From Bacillota bacterium (GTDB taxonomy: Bacteria; Bacillota; Desulfitobacteriia; Desulfitobacteriales; Desulfitobacteriaceae): 16,657 nt of DNA. The stretch covers positions 1 to 16,657 of the forward strand of contig JAEWCM010000212.1 of the NCBI GenBank assembly GCA_023390635.1. Direction: 5' to 3'. Positions within the stretch are counted from its first letter, which is position 1. Each line of letters opens with the position of its first letter. The position numbers were made by a program, and so were the translations under genes. Below the pieces are notes generated by a model that was not told the origin of the DNA, searched no databases, and worked only from the letters and a program-made list of their open reading frames with translations. Of this stretch, positions 8,805 to 15,565 are shown one piece after another.

Positions 8805-10070
8805 GTGTTAGATATTAAGTTTGTAAGAACAAACCCGGAAATGGTACAGGAGGCATTGCATAAACGCAACTCCAAAATCGATCTGGGTGAGTTTTTATCC
8901 AGAGAAGAAGAGCGGAGAAAATTTCTTTTCGAGGTAGAAAGCTTAAAAGCACGCCGGAACTCCGTTTCCGAAGAAGTGGGCAGGCTTAAAAAATCCGGTG
9001 AGGATGCTCAGCCTTTAATTCTGGAGATGCGGGAAGTGGGACAGAGCATAAAAGAATTAGAAGACCGTCTGTCAGGAATTGAAGGGCAGATGGAAAAAAT
9101 TCTTTATGAGATTCCGAATATCCCCCATAGCTCTGTACCAGTAGGGGCAGATGAAAATGACAATATTCTAGTTAGAAAATGGGGAGAGCCACGTTGCTTT
9201 GAATTTACTCCCCTTGCTCATTTTGATATTGGGGAAAAATTGGATATTCTTGATTTTACCAGGGCCGGTAAGGTGACGGGTGCCCGCTTTACTTTTTATA
9301 AAGGATTGGGGGCCAAGCTGGAAAGAGCCTTGGTTTCTTTCATGATTGACCGTCATAATGTCAGAGGGTATGTGGAAATTCTTCCTCCTTTTATGGTTAA
9401 CAGAGCTTCGATGTTTGGTACGGGCCAATTACCAAAGTTTGAGGAAGATGCGTTTAAAATTGAGAACACGGATTATTTTCTTATTCCTACGGCAGAGGTG
9501 CCGGTAACCAATTATTACCGGGATGAAATTTTGGATGCGGATCAGCTGCCTATTAAATATTGTGCCTACAGTGCCTGTTTCAGAGCAGAAGCGGGAGCTG
9601 CCGGCAGGGATACGCGCGGCTTGATTCGTCAGCATCAATTTAATAAAGTAGAATTAGTGAAGTTCGCTTTGCCAGAAAATTCATATGAAGAATTGGAAAA
9701 ATTGACTGAGGATGCAGAGCATATATTGCAGGAGCTGAAATTGCCTTATCGGATTATGGCTTTATCAAGCGGTGATATGGGCTTTTCTTCGGCAAAAACT
9801 TATGATTTGGAAGTATGGCTGCCTAGTTTTAATGCTTATCGGGAAATTTCTTCATGCAGTAACTTTGAAGATTTTCAGGCTCGCCGTGCTAATATTCGTT
9901 TTCGTCGCGCACCCAAAGCTAAGCCTGAGTATGTTCACACTCTAAATGGGAGTGGTCTGGCCATTGGCAGAACTGTGTCAGCGATTCTGGAAAATTATCA
10001 GGAGGCAGATGGCAGAGTCCGTGTTCCTGAAGTGTTGAAGCCCTATTTAGGTGCAGATTACATTGGTTAA
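8805..10070 (+). CDS. serS: Serine--tRNA ligase
   Basis: Class II aminoacyl-tRNA synthetase that charges tRNA-Ser, and tRNA-Sec where present, with serine. The 421 residues begin with the typical MLDIKFVRTNPE and continue with a charged helical region at about 30-110. That region is the coiled-coil arm that grips the long variable arm of tRNA-Ser. The catalytic domain shows TAEVPVTN, motif 2 (CFRAEAGAAGRDTRGLIRQH) and motif 3 (LNGSGLAIGRT). The start is GTG at 8805, six bases after GGGAGGA (8792-8798). It lies 19 bases after pdxT, probably in the same transcript, and its substrate tRNA-Ser(UGA) follows immediately, although that tRNA has its own promoter. Confidence 0.97.
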   Translation: MLDIKFVRTNPEMVQEALHKRNSKIDLGEFLSREEERRKFLFEVESLKARRNSVSEEVGRLKKSGEDAQPLILEMREVGQSIKELEDRLSGIEGQMEKILYEIPNIPHSSVPVGADENDNILVRKWGEPRCFEFTPLAHFDIGEKLDILDFTRAGKVTGARFTFYKGLGAKLERALVSFMIDRHNVRGYVEILPPFMVNRASMFGTGQLPKFEEDAFKIENTDYFLIPTAEVPVTNYYRDEILDADQLPIKYCAYSACFRAEAGAAGRDTRGLIRQHQFNKVELVKFALPENSYEELEKLTEDAEHILQELKLPYRIMALSSGDMGFSSAKTYDLEVWLPSFNAYREISSCSNFEDFQARRANIRFRRAPKAKPEYVHTLNGSGLAIGRTVSAILENYQEADGRVRVPEVLKPYLGADYIG

Positions 10071-10078
10071 ATTAGCTA

Positions 10079-10107
10079 TTGCTGAAAATATAAATTTATG
10101 GTATGAT
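10079..10107 (+). promoter_or_regulatory. Promoter of the tRNA-Ser/tRNA-Arg pair
   Basis: TATGAT at 10102-10107 is preceded by an extended -10 TG at 10099-10100. TTGCTG at 10079-10084 serves as a weak -35 box 17 bases upstream. Transcription would begin near 10114, about 13 bases before the mature tRNA-Ser. Confidence 0.6.
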
Positions 10108-10126
10108 TTTTAACGTCCTATGATTT

Positions 10127-10215
10127 GGAGGGGTGTCCGAGTGGTTTAAGGAGCTGGTCTTGAAAACCAGTGACTCCGCAAGGGGCCGTGGGTTCGAATC
10201 CCACCCCCTCCGCCA
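10127..10215 (+). tRNA. tRNA-Ser(UGA)
   Basis: The 89-base sequence folds as a class II tRNA. The acceptor GGAGGGG pairs with CCCCTCC, followed by G and an encoded CCA. The anticodon stem CTGGT/ACCAG encloses the loop CTTGAAA with anticodon TGA, which reads UCA and by wobble other UCN codons. A long variable arm precedes the GGGTTCGAATCCC T-arm. It lies directly after serS and three bases before tRNA-Arg. Confidence 0.97.
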
Positions 10216-10218
10216 TTT

Positions 10219-10295
10219 GCGCTCGTGGCTCAGCTGGATAGAGCGTCTGACTACGAATCAGAAGGTCGGGGGTTCGAATCCCTCCGAGCGCACCA
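10219..10295 (+). tRNA. tRNA-Arg(ACG)
   Basis: The 77-base cloverleaf has acceptor GCGCTCG paired with CGAGCGC, then A and an encoded CCA. The anticodon stem TCTGA/TCAGA holds the loop CTACGAA with anticodon ACG. The T-arm is GGGGGTTCGAATCCCTC-like. This tRNA needs deamination of A34 to inosine to read CGC and CGA. The enzyme for that, TadA, is encoded at 15824-16270. Confidence 0.97.
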
Positions 10296-10314
10296 TATCT
10301 ACTGCAGTAAGAAT

Positions 10315-10347
10315 AAGCACTTCATTTTTATGAAGTGCTTTTTGTTT
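10315..10347 (+). terminator. Rho-independent terminator after the tRNA pair
   Basis: AAGCACTTCA at 10315-10324 and TGAAGTGCTT at 10331-10340 form a perfect 10-bp stem with a six-base loop, followed on the plus strand by TTTGTTTT. It ends the tRNA transcript. On the minus strand the T-run is poor, so it is at best a weak terminator for the exporter gene, which stops at 10366. Confidence 0.9.
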
Positions 10348-10365
10348 TACGCTCACATATGTCAA

Positions 10366-12051
10366 TCACTTCCGCAGGGTATAAAAGCGATAAAACTCAC
10401 CCCGTTTGGAGAGCAATTCATCTAAGCTTCCAATTTCGGCTACAAAGCCGTTTTCCATATAAATAATCTGATCATAGCGTTCAAGCAGATTATTACTCAA
10501 ATTATGGGTGATGGTAATTAATGTTAAATTATCAATTTCAAGCAGCTTGCTTTCGATATCATAGGCCGTTTGCATATCGATAGCAGATGTTCCTTCATCG
10601 AGTATAAGAACCGGCTTTTTTCGGATTAGAGCTCTTGCAACAGCAATGCGCTGACGCTGCCCACCGGAAAGATTAGAGCCGTTTTCGCCTACTTGGGAAA
10701 AGAGGCCGTCCGGTATTTGTTTAATGAACCTGGAAACTCCGCTTATTTCTAAAGCGTCATTTATTTCCTGATTCGTGAACGTATCATAAAGGCAAATGTT
10801 TTGTTGAATACTGTCATCAAACATGTAAATGTTCTGATGGATCACGGAAAACATGCTCTGCAGAATTTCTATATTCACATTACGCAGGTTCATCTCGTCA
10901 TATATGATGCTTCCACTATAGGAGGAATAATTGCCTGTCAGCAGTTTTATCAGGGTCGTTTTCCCACATCCGCTCTGTCCTACAATTGCGTATTTTTTAT
11001 TTTTATATAGAGTAAGATTTGTGTTTGTTAAAGCCGGTTGATCTTCCTTGTACGAAAAGGATAAATTACGGACCATGATACTGTCTGTAAAAGAGGGCTT
11101 CTGTGTTCCTGTAAATGACGTGTCTGTATATTTCCCCAATTCGTTCATGCGTTGAATAACAGGGCGGATGCTTTTGATTTTAGGAATGTTCTGCAGGATT
11201 ATCATGACCGGGCTTACAAATGTTCCAGAGAGCTGAATCAATGCAACTAAAGTACCTGCAGTGATTTCGTTCTTGATGATCAGATATGCTCCGATAAATA
11301 AGACGGAGAACTGGGAGAGATTTGCGAGAATTGCGGAGATACCCTCATTAAGTGCGAATAGCTTATCTGCCCGGTATTTGGCATTAGCAGTTTGGTTATT
11401 TTGGTCAACAAATTCGTTTTTTATATGATTATCCAGCTGATAGGTTTTGATAACCTCATAGCCCGAAAAAAAGTCCTTCAGTTTTGAAGTAAAGGTGGAT
11501 AATTGTTTTGAAAGAATTTCTTGCCTTGTTTGCAGAGGCCTTCCTATCAGACTGGGAAGCAAAAACATGATAATCATACAGCTGATCAGGCACAAGGTAA
11601 TTAACGGGCTGATCTCAAAAAGCATGATGAGCGTCACAATAAAAACTACCAAATACTCTAGGGTCAATAACAAGGGTACCATGTAGTTCTCTTCGATCAT
11701 TTTTATATCATTTGTAAAAGCAGAGAGGTAATCGGCTGTATTTACATTTGTGAAATCATGAATGTTTCTGCGAAATATACCGTAAAAGGCCTTTTCCCTC
11801 AGCATTTTTGTCAGATTACGAATCAATTTTTTGCTGAATAAGGAATACAGATAGCTGAGGATACTTAAAAGAAGAATATAAATTATTGAAATCGCTAGTA
11901 TCCTCATAAAAGCGGACATATCACCGCCTAAAGCTGCATCAATAATTTTTTGCAGCAATTTTGCCACAAATACGGTTGCTGCTGAACTGATAACACCAAA
12001 CAGAAGGGTAATGACCAGTAATAGCTTATTTTTCTTAAGGCAATCTTTCAT
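10366..12051 (-). CDS. ABC exporter half-transporter (permease-ATPase fusion)
   Basis: A 561-residue type I ABC exporter with fused membrane and ATPase domains, expected to act as a dimer in the cytoplasmic membrane. Hydrophobic segments lie at about 10-33, 50-72, 127-147, 149-170, 240-260 and 265-290, consistent with six helices. The ATPase part has Walker A GQSGCGKT at 358-365, Q-loop Gln406, signature LSGGQ at 461-465, Walker B VLILDE with Glu486, and switch His516, so it looks catalytically complete. The D-loop region reads DEGTSAID, where DEATSALD is commoner. GGAGGT lies six bases before the ATG. The substrate cannot be read from sequence: drug, lipid or peptide export are all possible. 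It is controlled by a palindrome-covered promoter and is probably the target of the neighbouring ArsR-type regulator. Confidence 0.9.
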   Translation of the reverse strand: MKDCLKKNKLLLVITLLFGVISSAATVFVAKLLQKIIDAALGGDMSAFMRILAISIIYILLLSILSYLYSLFSKKLIRNLTKMLREKAFYGIFRRNIHDFTNVNTADYLSAFTNDIKMIEENYMVPLLLTLEYLVVFIVTLIMLFEISPLITLCLISCMIIMFLLPSLIGRPLQTRQEILSKQLSTFTSKLKDFFSGYEVIKTYQLDNHIKNEFVDQNNQTANAKYRADKLFALNEGISAILANLSQFSVLFIGAYLIIKNEITAGTLVALIQLSGTFVSPVMIILQNIPKIKSIRPVIQRMNELGKYTDTSFTGTQKPSFTDSIMVRNLSFSYKEDQPALTNTNLTLYKNKKYAIVGQSGCGKTTLIKLLTGNYSSYSGSIIYDEMNLRNVNIEILQSMFSVIHQNIYMFDDSIQQNICLYDTFTNQEINDALEISGVSRFIKQIPDGLFSQVGENGSNLSGGQRQRIAVARALIRKKPVLILDEGTSAIDMQTAYDIESKLLEIDNLTLITITHNLSNNLLERYDQIIYMENGFVAEIGSLDELLSKRGEFYRFYTLRK

Positions 12052-12065
12052 AATCGCACCTCCAT

Positions 12066-12085
12066 TTATTCGATAAATAACTAAT
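12066..12085 (-). promoter_or_regulatory. Shared 20-nt leader element, copy at the exporter gene
   Basis: Plus-strand TTATTCGATAAATAACTAAT overlaps the left arm of the palindrome and the exporter leader. It matches the element at 13260-13279, in front of the regulator gene, in 18 of 20 positions and in the same orientation relative to the gene. A common binding site is the simplest explanation. Confidence 0.65.
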
Positions 12086-12115
12086 CTATATGATATTTAT
12101 CATATAGATTAGTTA
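12078..12115. promoter_or_regulatory. Operator-like perfect palindrome (18-bp arms, 2-bp spacer)
   Basis: The arm TAACTAATCTATATGATA at 12078-12095 and its exact reverse complement at 12098-12115 are separated by only TT. The dyad covers the -10 box and the start site of the exporter promoter. That placement is the classic arrangement for a repressor operator. ArsR-family dimers bind AT-rich dyads of this type, so the neighbouring regulator is the likely ligand, by inference. Confidence 0.8.
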
Positions 12116-12127
12116 GAATGTTGTCAA
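12099..12127 (-). promoter_or_regulatory. Promoter of the ABC exporter gene
   Basis: Reading the minus strand, a perfect TTGACA at 12127-12122 and TATGAT at 12104-12099 are separated by exactly 17 bases. The -10 box lies inside the right arm of the large palindrome at 12078-12115, so a protein bound there would block polymerase. Transcription would begin near 12092. Confidence 0.8.
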
Positions 12128-12131
12128 TAAC

Positions 12132-12149
12132 ATTAGACGAATATCTAAT
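12132..12149. promoter_or_regulatory. Third related dyad upstream of the exporter -35 box
   Basis: ATTAGA at 12132-12137 and TCTAAT at 12144-12149 form an inverted repeat around CGAATA. The pieces CTAAT/ATTAG and CGAATA/TATTCG also occur in the two 20-nt elements. It sits five bases upstream of the -35 box and may be an extra binding site. Confidence 0.4.
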
Positions 12150-12160
12150 ACTACAATATG

Positions 12161-12184
12161 AAAAATCCCGACATCAGCCGGGAT
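12161..12184 (-). terminator. Rho-independent terminator of the regulator gene
   Basis: On the minus strand, ATCCCG (from 12184) pairs with CGGGAT (ending at 12165) around an eight-base loop and is followed by TTTT. It lies 13 bases after the regulator's stop codon. It separates the regulator transcript from the exporter gene, which has its own promoter. Confidence 0.8.
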
Positions 12185-12196
12185 CTTTATAAGATA

Positions 12197-13228
12197 CTAC
12201 AATAATATCTGTTCAAGCTCTTCAATCATATCCTTAAGGTTATCCTTTTCCAAATGATAATAAACCTTTCCATCTTTTTTTTCGACACCGACAAATCCAC
12301 AAGTCAGCAATACATTCATATGATGGGACATGGTTGCCGCTGTCAGCCCTAATTGCTGGGCTATTTCAAGATTGTATTTGGGACTGATTTTCAGGGAAGT
12401 GATAATTTCCAGTTTGCTTCCGTCGCTTAAAGCTTTTAGTTTTAGCAACAATGATTCCTTCGAGTGCAGACGGTCTTTCTCGTTTTTCATCGCTACTTCG
12501 CTGAGCAGGCCATAATAACAACTGCTTTCAAATATTATCTGTGAAACAGGAAATACCAGTGTAGGATAAATATTGGATGCTGGTGACAATTTACTTTGCA
12601 ACTCATAAAATAGCTTGTCGCCATGATTATTTACTGACATCTTATATTGATCCAGCAGCTTTATAAGTGGTTTGCTTATATGGCTTACGGCCTTTTCAAA
12701 GGCTTCCGTATTAGAATTTATAGAATTAACTAATTGGGTGAGATACTTTTTGGGTTGTTGCATGATGCGTAGCAGTTTCCATTTTGCATTATCCTCTAGT
12801 TCGCTTTTTTCTAAAAATTGAATAAGATTTTCTTCGACTTCAGGATTTTCAATGTTGTTTGCATTATAAAAATCATCTTTGCATATATGGATGATATGTG
12901 TATTGATAAATTGATCTGTCACATCATCCAAAGAAGTAAGCCAATGCCTGTTTTCAATAATCAATGATAGGAGTATGAGAAAATAGTTCGAACCTTTATC
13001 CCCGAAAAAGAACATGTCCTCCTGGCTCGGTACTCTGTTATCCAGAAAAGAGTGAACATATTTGTCAAACGCTTTCAAGTTATGTGCATAAAAATGCTCC
13101 CCGTCAAGTCCCAGGTCTGAAAGGGTATTCTTTATTTCCTGTTTAACTTCATCAAAATTATAACTGACGAAGAGCAGGCCCATTGTCTCTAATACAGGAT
13201 CTAAATCACCGTAAGTAGTATCAACCAT
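12197..13228 (-). CDS. ArsR-type winged-helix regulator with long unrecognised N-terminal part
   Basis: A 343-residue protein whose last 80 residues form an ArsR-like winged helix: LKALSDGSKLEIITSL at 263-278, the recognition-helix region LGLTAATMSHHMNVLLTCGFV at about 293-313, and a wing KKDGKVYYHL at 317-326. Residues 1-260 match no family I can name. They look soluble, mostly helical and charged, with no membrane segment and no cysteine pair suggesting metal sensing. Typical ArsR proteins have only about 100 residues, so this long N-terminus probably senses a ligand or mediates dimerisation. The start at 13228 is chosen because AAGGAG lies six bases upstream. The longer frame to 13315 would begin inside the -35 box. 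The gene is likely autoregulated and controls the exporter downstream. Confidence 0.85.
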   Translation of the reverse strand: MVDTTYGDLDPVLETMGLLFVSYNFDEVKQEIKNTLSDLGLDGEHFYAHNLKAFDKYVHSFLDNRVPSQEDMFFFGDKGSNYFLILLSLIIENRHWLTSLDDVTDQFINTHIIHICKDDFYNANNIENPEVEENLIQFLEKSELEDNAKWKLLRIMQQPKKYLTQLVNSINSNTEAFEKAVSHISKPLIKLLDQYKMSVNNHGDKLFYELQSKLSPASNIYPTLVFPVSQIIFESSCYYGLLSEVAMKNEKDRLHSKESLLLKLKALSDGSKLEIITSLKISPKYNLEIAQQLGLTAATMSHHMNVLLTCGFVGVEKKDGKVYYHLEKDNLKDMIEELEQILL

Positions 13229-13259
13229 AATATTCTCCTTAATGTTGAGCAGTCCATAA

Positions 13260-13279
13260 TTATTCGATAAACATCTAAT
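13260..13279 (-). promoter_or_regulatory. Shared 20-nt leader element, copy at the regulator gene
   Basis: TTATTCGATAAACATCTAAT (plus strand) differs from the exporter copy at 12066-12085 at only two positions. It begins at the predicted transcription start of the regulator promoter, seven bases past the -10 box, where binding would block initiation. This supports autorepression. Confidence 0.65.
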
Positions 13280-13286
13280 TGATTTC

Positions 13287-13315
13287 ATTATATGGAATAA
13301 TAGTAAGATTATCAA
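13287..13315 (-). promoter_or_regulatory. Promoter of the regulator gene
   Basis: On the minus strand TTGATA at 13315-13310 and a perfect TATAAT at 13292-13287 are 17 bases apart. Transcription would begin near 13280, leaving a leader of about 50 bases before the start codon at 13228. Confidence 0.8.
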
Positions 13316-13381
13316 GAATTATGGTTAGGCAGGGAGGGCTCCTCCTCTCTTTGAACGAAGAAATAGAAAATCAACCCCTTG

Positions 13382-13408
13382 AATCAACCGTTTGGTTGAT
13401 TTTTTTTG
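13382..13408 (+). terminator. Orphan plus-strand terminator
   Basis: AATCAACC at 13382-13389 and GGTTGATT at 13394-13401 form a perfect 8-bp stem with loop GTTT, followed by a run of T. A second copy of AATCAACC at 13369-13376 could pair with the same right arm, so two alternative hairpins are possible. No plus-strand gene lies directly upstream. It may end a small unannotated RNA or be left over from a lost gene. Confidence 0.65.
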
Positions 13409-13448
13409 TTTGCTCATCCTGTACGATAAAGACACAGGAGATGATGAA

Positions 13449-13508
13449 ATGGAAAAATTGATTATGTCAATCAGATCATCAGGCAATGTGGTTTCTACAG
13501 TTTCTTAA
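13449..13508 (+). CDS. Possible 19-codon leader ORF
   Basis: ATG at 13449 opens a 19-codon frame (MEKLIMSIRSSGNVVSTVS) preceded by AGGAG at 13436-13440, eight bases away. Its TAA stop overlaps the ATG of the following LuxR-like frame by one base (TAATG). It could be a translationally coupled leader peptide, the displaced true N-terminus of the damaged regulator gene, or chance. The sequence resembles no protein I recognise. Confidence 0.3.
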   Translation: MEKLIMSIRSSGNVVSTVS

Positions 13509-14212
13509 TGCTGGGACGGCTGATTCATGATATGGCTTGTGCAGAACGGCTTAGCCCGGAGCTGTCCCGCCGTTTTCTGGACGACTTTGATACGGCCCAT
13601 CACTATGCCCGGCATCCTTTTTGGCGTTTGCTCCGAGCCCGCCTGATTTTTCGGCAGGGAGAGCAGGAGGCCGCTTTTCAGGAAACGGAGGAGGTACTGG
13701 TTTTTTCCCGCAGTCATAAGAACCGCCTCCGTATGGTGGAGGCGGGAATATTAAAGATCGTGATGCTTGCCCCGGAAGCCTGTGGAGCTGAAGAGCGGCG
13801 GAATATCAGAAATCTGCTGCGGGAAGCCGTTTATTTCGCTCATGAAGATCGGATTCTCATGCCCTTTTATCTGGATCGGGGTGTTCTTCTGCCTTGTTTG
13901 CAGGAAATGAATGATTTAGAAAAGGAAAAGAGTGGGCTTAATGACAGGGAGAAGGTATTTTTGCAGACGGTGATTCATACGTGCAGTGATCATCCTGCCT
14001 CATCCGGGAAGGAGCAGCTTTTGTCAGCTCGTGAACTGGATGTGCTGGCAGCTTTGGCCCTGGGCATTACCAACCGGGAAATTGGGGAAAGGCTCTGTAT
14101 TTCCCAGGCGACGGTGAAGACCCATGTGCTCAGTATTTTTGGCAAGCTGGGGGTTTCCTCCCGGCTGATGGCAGTGGAAGAAGGGCGGAAGCAGGGATTG
14201 TTAAAGGAATGA
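13508..14212 (+). pseudogene. Remnant of a LuxR/MalT-like transcriptional regulator (C-terminal part)
   Basis: The 234-residue frame ends in an intact LuxR-type helix-turn-helix: LSARELDVLAALALGITNRE at 172-191, then IGERLCISQATVKTHVLSIF and GKLGVSSRLMAV. In front of it are about 140 residues of helical, TPR-like sequence, as found before the HTH in large MalT/LAL regulators, which usually have 800-900 residues and an N-terminal ATPase. No ATPase part is present here, so the gene looks truncated at its 5' end. The frame stays open for about 20 codons before the ATG at 13508, but without a standard start. The ATG overlaps the stop of a 19-codon ORF. The GC content is visibly higher than in the adjacent regulator gene. 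It may still make a short DNA-binding protein; a pseudogene is my preferred reading. Confidence 0.6.
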
Positions 14213-14224
14213 GCCGGGGAGAGC

Positions 14225-14782
14225 TCATTTAAGGATCAGTTCAATGCTTTGTTTAAGTATTTTCCCGTTAAGAGGCTGACGATAGGCGGCAGCAATCTTA
14301 CCGTCCTTGTCAATAAAGAAGGAAGCGGGAATGGCGGAAATGTTGTAAGCATCTGCTCCCTGGTATTGCAGGTCATAATAGATGGGGAAGGTATAGTGAT
14401 GATCCTTTACGAATTGCTGTGCCGACGCCTGGGTTTCCCGGCTGCCATCGGTCAGGTTGACCATCATGAAAACAACCCCTTGGGCCTGATATTCCTGATA
14501 GATCGTTTCGAATTCAGGCATTTCCGCCACACAATAAGTGCACCAACTGGTCCAGAAATTCAAAACGACCGGTTTACCTTTAAAATCGTTCAGAGAGATA
14601 TCATTGCCCTTTTCGTCTTTGACGGTGAAATCAGGAGCGAGAGAACTGCCCTCCTGCAATGGCCCGTCAGAACTTTCCTCACTATCATAGCTTTTGCTAA
14701 GCCAGTGATAGGTGAAGACGGCAAGGACGAGCAAGAGGATAAAGGCGCCGGCGATCAGTAAAAGTTTTATTTCTTTGTGCAT
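14225..14782 (-). CDS. Membrane-anchored thioredoxin-like protein, TlpA/ResA family
   Basis: A 185-residue thiol-disulfide protein. One hydrophobic helix at about 6-28 with a short positively charged N-terminus anchors it so that the rest faces outside the membrane. The thioredoxin fold runs from about 46 (LAPDFTVKDEKG) to the end. The active site is WCTYC (Cys81, Cys84) in VLNFWTSWCTYC, and the cis-proline motif is IPASF at 151-155. Such proteins reduce disulfides, for example in apocytochrome c. The gene starts 12 bases after the stop of ccdA and has a GAGGAGG ribosome binding site inside that gap. CcdA is the expected membrane electron donor. It converges with the LuxR-like frame, with only 12 bases between the stops. 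The exact substrate cannot be read. Confidence 0.9.
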   Translation of the reverse strand: MHKEIKLLLIAGAFILLLVLAVFTYHWLSKSYDSEESSDGPLQEGSSLAPDFTVKDEKGNDISLNDFKGKPVVLNFWTSWCTYCVAEMPEFETIYQEYQAQGVVFMMVNLTDGSRETQASAQQFVKDHHYTFPIYYDLQYQGADAYNISAIPASFFIDKDGKIAAAYRQPLNGKILKQSIELILK

Positions 14783-14794
14783 AACTCTACCTCC

Positions 14795-15478
14795 TCAGTT
14801 AAATGTGAGCAGAGATAAAAAAATGTTTAAATGCCCGGACATCATTAGTATGCCCACCCCAACCAGGAGCAGGCCGGAAATAAGGTTAATGATCCGGTAA
14901 TGGTTTTTGATTATATTAAAGGTATGCTTTAAGCTGTCAAGGAGCAGGGCGGAGAGCAGAAAGGGAATGCCCAGACCCAAGGAAAAGAGCAGGAGCATGA
15001 TCATTCCGGCAGAAGCGTCCTGGCTGCTGGCCGATAATAGTAAGGCCGAACCGAGAAAAGGTCCTATGCAAGGGGTCCAACTGATGGCAAAAATAAAACC
15101 AAACAGAAGGGAAGAGAAGAAATTGAGGGAAGGGAGCTTTATATTAAGGCGTTTGGTCTGATTGAGCAAAGGGATGGAGATGATATTTAAAAAGTTAAGA
15201 CCAAAAAGGATAAGGAGCAATCCGCCCAATAGATTGAAATATCCGGTATAGTCTTTAATGAAGTTACCCAAAGTGGCGCTGGCGGTGCCAAGGAGCAAGA
15301 AGATGATAGTAAAGCCGCTGATAAAGCCCAGGCTGTTTTTCAGGGTTTTATTTTTATGTTCTTTTAAGTCCCGGGTATCTTCACCAGCAAAGTAAGAAAG
15401 GTAAACGGGCAGCATGGGGAGCATGCAGGGAGAAATGAAGGTAATTATCCCTTCTAAAAAGGATAAAAGGTAGGACAT
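14795..15478 (-). CDS. ccdA: CcdA-type cytochrome c biogenesis / thiol-redox membrane protein
   Basis: A 227-residue integral membrane protein of the CcdA/DsbD-beta family. It passes electrons from cytoplasmic thioredoxin across the membrane to extracytoplasmic thiol proteins. Six hydrophobic helices are evident. The two redox cysteines are at Cys18 in ISPCMLPMLP and Cys137 in SWTPCIGPFLGS, the paired family motifs in transmembrane helices 1 and 4. The frame extends nine codons upstream to 15505, but GAGGTG at 15490-15485 lies six bases before the ATG at 15478, so that start is used. It forms an operon with the downstream tlpA-like gene, a common pairing. A weak promoter precedes it. Confidence 0.92.
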   Translation of the reverse strand: MSYLLSFLEGIITFISPCMLPMLPVYLSYFAGEDTRDLKEHKNKTLKNSLGFISGFTIIFLLLGTASATLGNFIKDYTGYFNLLGGLLLILFGLNFLNIISIPLLNQTKRLNIKLPSLNFFSSLLFGFIFAISWTPCIGPFLGSALLLSASSQDASAGMIMLLLFSLGLGIPFLLSALLLDSLKHTFNIIKNHYRIINLISGLLLVGVGILMMSGHLNIFLSLLTFN

Positions 15479-15518
15479 CTTTCTCACCTCACTCTGCAAC
15501 GCCACTTATTTTAAAATT

Positions 15519-15548
15519 ATTATACCTTTAAAGTACTACCTGTGAAAA
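15519..15548 (-). promoter_or_regulatory. Candidate promoter of ccdA-tlpA
   Basis: On the minus strand a perfect TATAAT at 15524-15519 lies 18 bases after TTTTCA at 15548-15543, which matches the -35 consensus in four of six bases. The start would be near 15512, about 35 bases before the chosen ccdA start. Confidence 0.5.
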
Positions 15549-15565
15549 GAGCGAAATGGATTTAG

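Noticed and set aside
10133..10425. Two overlapping plus-strand frames of 66 codons
   Set aside because: Both read through the tRNA-Ser and tRNA-Arg genes and the terminator; no ribosome binding site or protein-like sequence.
13229..13315. Longer start of the ArsR-type regulator at 13315
   Set aside because: That ATG lies within the -35 box of a near-perfect promoter, while AAGGAG sits six bases before the ATG at 13228.
13279..13461. 60-codon plus-strand frame across the regulator promoter
   Set aside because: It overlaps the promoter, the shared element and the orphan terminator, and has low-quality protein-like content.
14249..14761. 170-codon plus-strand frame
   Set aside because: It is entirely antisense to the tlpA-like gene, which has a clear active site, anchor and ribosome binding site; the plus-strand protein has no recognisable features.
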